DNA from: Burkholderiales bacterium
GTDB lineage: Bacteria; Pseudomonadota; Gammaproteobacteria; Burkholderiales; Burkholderiaceae
Assembly (NCBI GenBank): GCA_903643055.1
Contig: CAHJWV010000706.1
Location: 1-15,185, forward strand
Direction of reading: 5' to 3'
Length of the DNA: 15,185 nucleotides
Part shown: positions 14,604 through 15,185 of the stretch, one piece after another
Position numbering within the stretch: the stretch's first letter is position 1
Layout: the number at the start of each line of letters is the position of its first letter
Translations under genes and position numbers: made by a program
The notes under the pieces: generated by a model
The model's database searches: none
Told to the model about the DNA's origin: nothing
What the model saw: the letters and a program-made list of their open reading frames with translations, nothing else

Positions 14604-14836
14604 GCGAAGACGGCTTGAAAGCAGCCGTTCGGCGGCGCGGCTCCTTCGGGCAGACCTTGCGTGCAGTCGCGTGGTCGTTTTTCGGCGTGCGCAAATCGGC
14701 CGAGCATGAGAAAGACCTGAGCCAGCTCAACCCGATCCATGTGATCCTCGCCGCATTGATCGGCGTGGGCCTGTTCATCGCGGTGCTGGTGCTGTTGGTG
14801 AATTGGGTGCTTGCCAGCGGCGTGGCGGCGTCCTGA
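14600..14836 (+). CDS. DUF2970 small membrane protein
   Basis: A 78-residue protein with a short soluble N-terminus (RGSFGQTLRAVAWSFFGVR, 13-31), a charged KSAEHEKDL stretch and one membrane span (about 47-71, HVILAALIGVGLFIAVLVLL). This pattern, an aromatic segment followed by a C-terminal helix, is DUF2970, found beside ctaG and ctaE in Burkholderiales. The function is unknown; an assembly or stabilising role in the oxidase is inferred from position. It starts inside the ctaG stop (ATGA) and is 42 bp ahead of ctaE. Confidence 0.88.
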   Translation: MSEDGLKAAVRRRGSFGQTLRAVAWSFFGVRKSAEHEKDLSQLNPIHVILAALIGVGLFIAVLVLLVNWVLASGVAAS

Positions 14837-14870
14837 AGATCCACGCAACCCAGAATTCAAATTCGTAGGA

Positions 14871-14873
14871 GAG
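14871..14873 (+). promoter_or_regulatory. Ribosome binding site of ctaE (AGGAGAG region 14867-14873)
   Basis: AGGAGAG ends five bases before the ATG at 14879. It is a strong ribosome site and fixes the start of ctaE, stronger than those of the other small genes in the cluster. Confidence 0.75.
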
Positions 14874-14878
14874 AAACC

Positions 14879-15185
14879 ATGTCGGCAGCGACGCATCATC
14901 CCGCAGGGCAAGCTCCTCACTACTTCATCCCCTCGCCATCGCGCCACCCGGTGATGGCCTCGTTCGGGCTGTTCCTGGTGATCCTTGGCGCGGGCCAGTG
15001 GGTCAACGGCCATGGCTGGGCAGCCTATGTGCTGCTGTTCGGCTTGCTGTGGTGGGGCTTCGTGCTCAAGCAATGGTTTGGCGATTCGATTCGCGAGAGC
15101 GAAGGTGGCCTCTACAGCGACCGCATCGATGTGTCGTACCGCTGGAGCATGAGCTGGTTCATCTTCTCGGAAGTGATGTTCTTTG
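14879..15185 (+). CDS. ctaE: Cytochrome c oxidase subunit III, 5' end only
   Basis: The first 102 residues of subunit III, a membrane protein that stabilises the oxidase core. It begins MSAATHHPAGQAPHYFIPSP, followed by a first membrane span (about 26-43, VMASFGLFLVILGAGQWV), a second (about 46-63, GWAAYVLLFGLLWWGFVL), the charged loop QWFGDSIRESEGG and the start of the third, WSMSWFIFSEVMFF, where E98 is the strongly conserved glutamate of the family. The gene runs off the right edge at 15185 with no frame break. It is the last visible gene of the oxidase operon. Confidence 0.95.
   Translation, partial: MSAATHHPAGQAPHYFIPSPSRHPVMASFGLFLVILGAGQWVNGHGWAAYVLLFGLLWWGFVLKQWFGDSIRESEGGLYSDRIDVSYRWSMSWFIFSEVMFF

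Noticed and set aside
1..15185. Search for tRNA or rRNA genes, insertion sequences, phage genes or toxin-antitoxin pairs
   Set aside because: None was seen by eye; all sizeable coding space is taken by recognisable or plausible chromosomal genes.

Overview
The window reads as ordinary, GC-rich core chromosome of a betaproteobacterium, almost certainly of the order Burkholderiales. The evidence is a lysine/alanine-repeat histone H1-like protein ending in AAAWPFPTGSKP directly after nrdB, the block aroQ-accB-accC-prmA-zinc-ribbon protein, and an aa3-type oxidase cluster with a cytochrome c fused to subunit II, a 36-residue assembly peptide, Cox11 and a DUF2970 protein. The family is not fixed; the layout resembles the Comamonadaceae or the Leptothrix/Rubrivivax group. 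There is no phage, transposon, CRISPR array or tRNA.

Layout. (1) 2-1223, plus strand: the 3' end of nrdB (class I ribonucleotide reductase, small subunit), a 218-bp leader that may hold a 40-residue ORF, the histone H1-like gene and a strong UUCG-loop terminator. (2) 1446-6798, minus strand, read right to left: aroQ, accB, accC, prmA, a zinc-ribbon/DUF3426 membrane protein and a PfkB-family kinase. With spacings of 72, 119, 10, 21 and 58 bp this is probably one long operon. It joins shikimate synthesis, the biotin carboxylase half of acetyl-CoA carboxylase and ribosomal protein L11 methylation. (3) 6921-9330, minus strand: comF, trmL, an unrecognised 200-residue protein and a membrane-anchored TlpA-like thioredoxin whose start codon overlaps the stop of the preceding gene (ATGA). 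(4) 9353-10264, plus strand: a BioC-like methyltransferase divergent from comF with only 22 bp between start codons. (5) 10409-15185, plus strand: a DUF2244 membrane protein, ctaC (coxB), ctaD (coxA), the 36-residue peptide, ctaG (cox11), a DUF2970 protein and the start of ctaE (coxC). This is one cytochrome c oxidase operon with structural and copper-insertion genes interleaved.

I found no convincing new multi-gene system. The items most worth a second look are: the accB-accC spacer, with four consecutive hairpins, a 32-codon ORF and a 20-bp near-copy of accC's own 5' end; the 200-residue protein at 7442-8044, with a motif resembling a degenerate nucleotidyltransferase; the BioC-like protein whose SAM-binding glycine motif is abnormal; a sharp fall in GC content around aroQ and the 3' end of the TlpA-like gene; and possible small ORFs ahead of the histone and DUF2244 genes. 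All three small ORFs are unproven.
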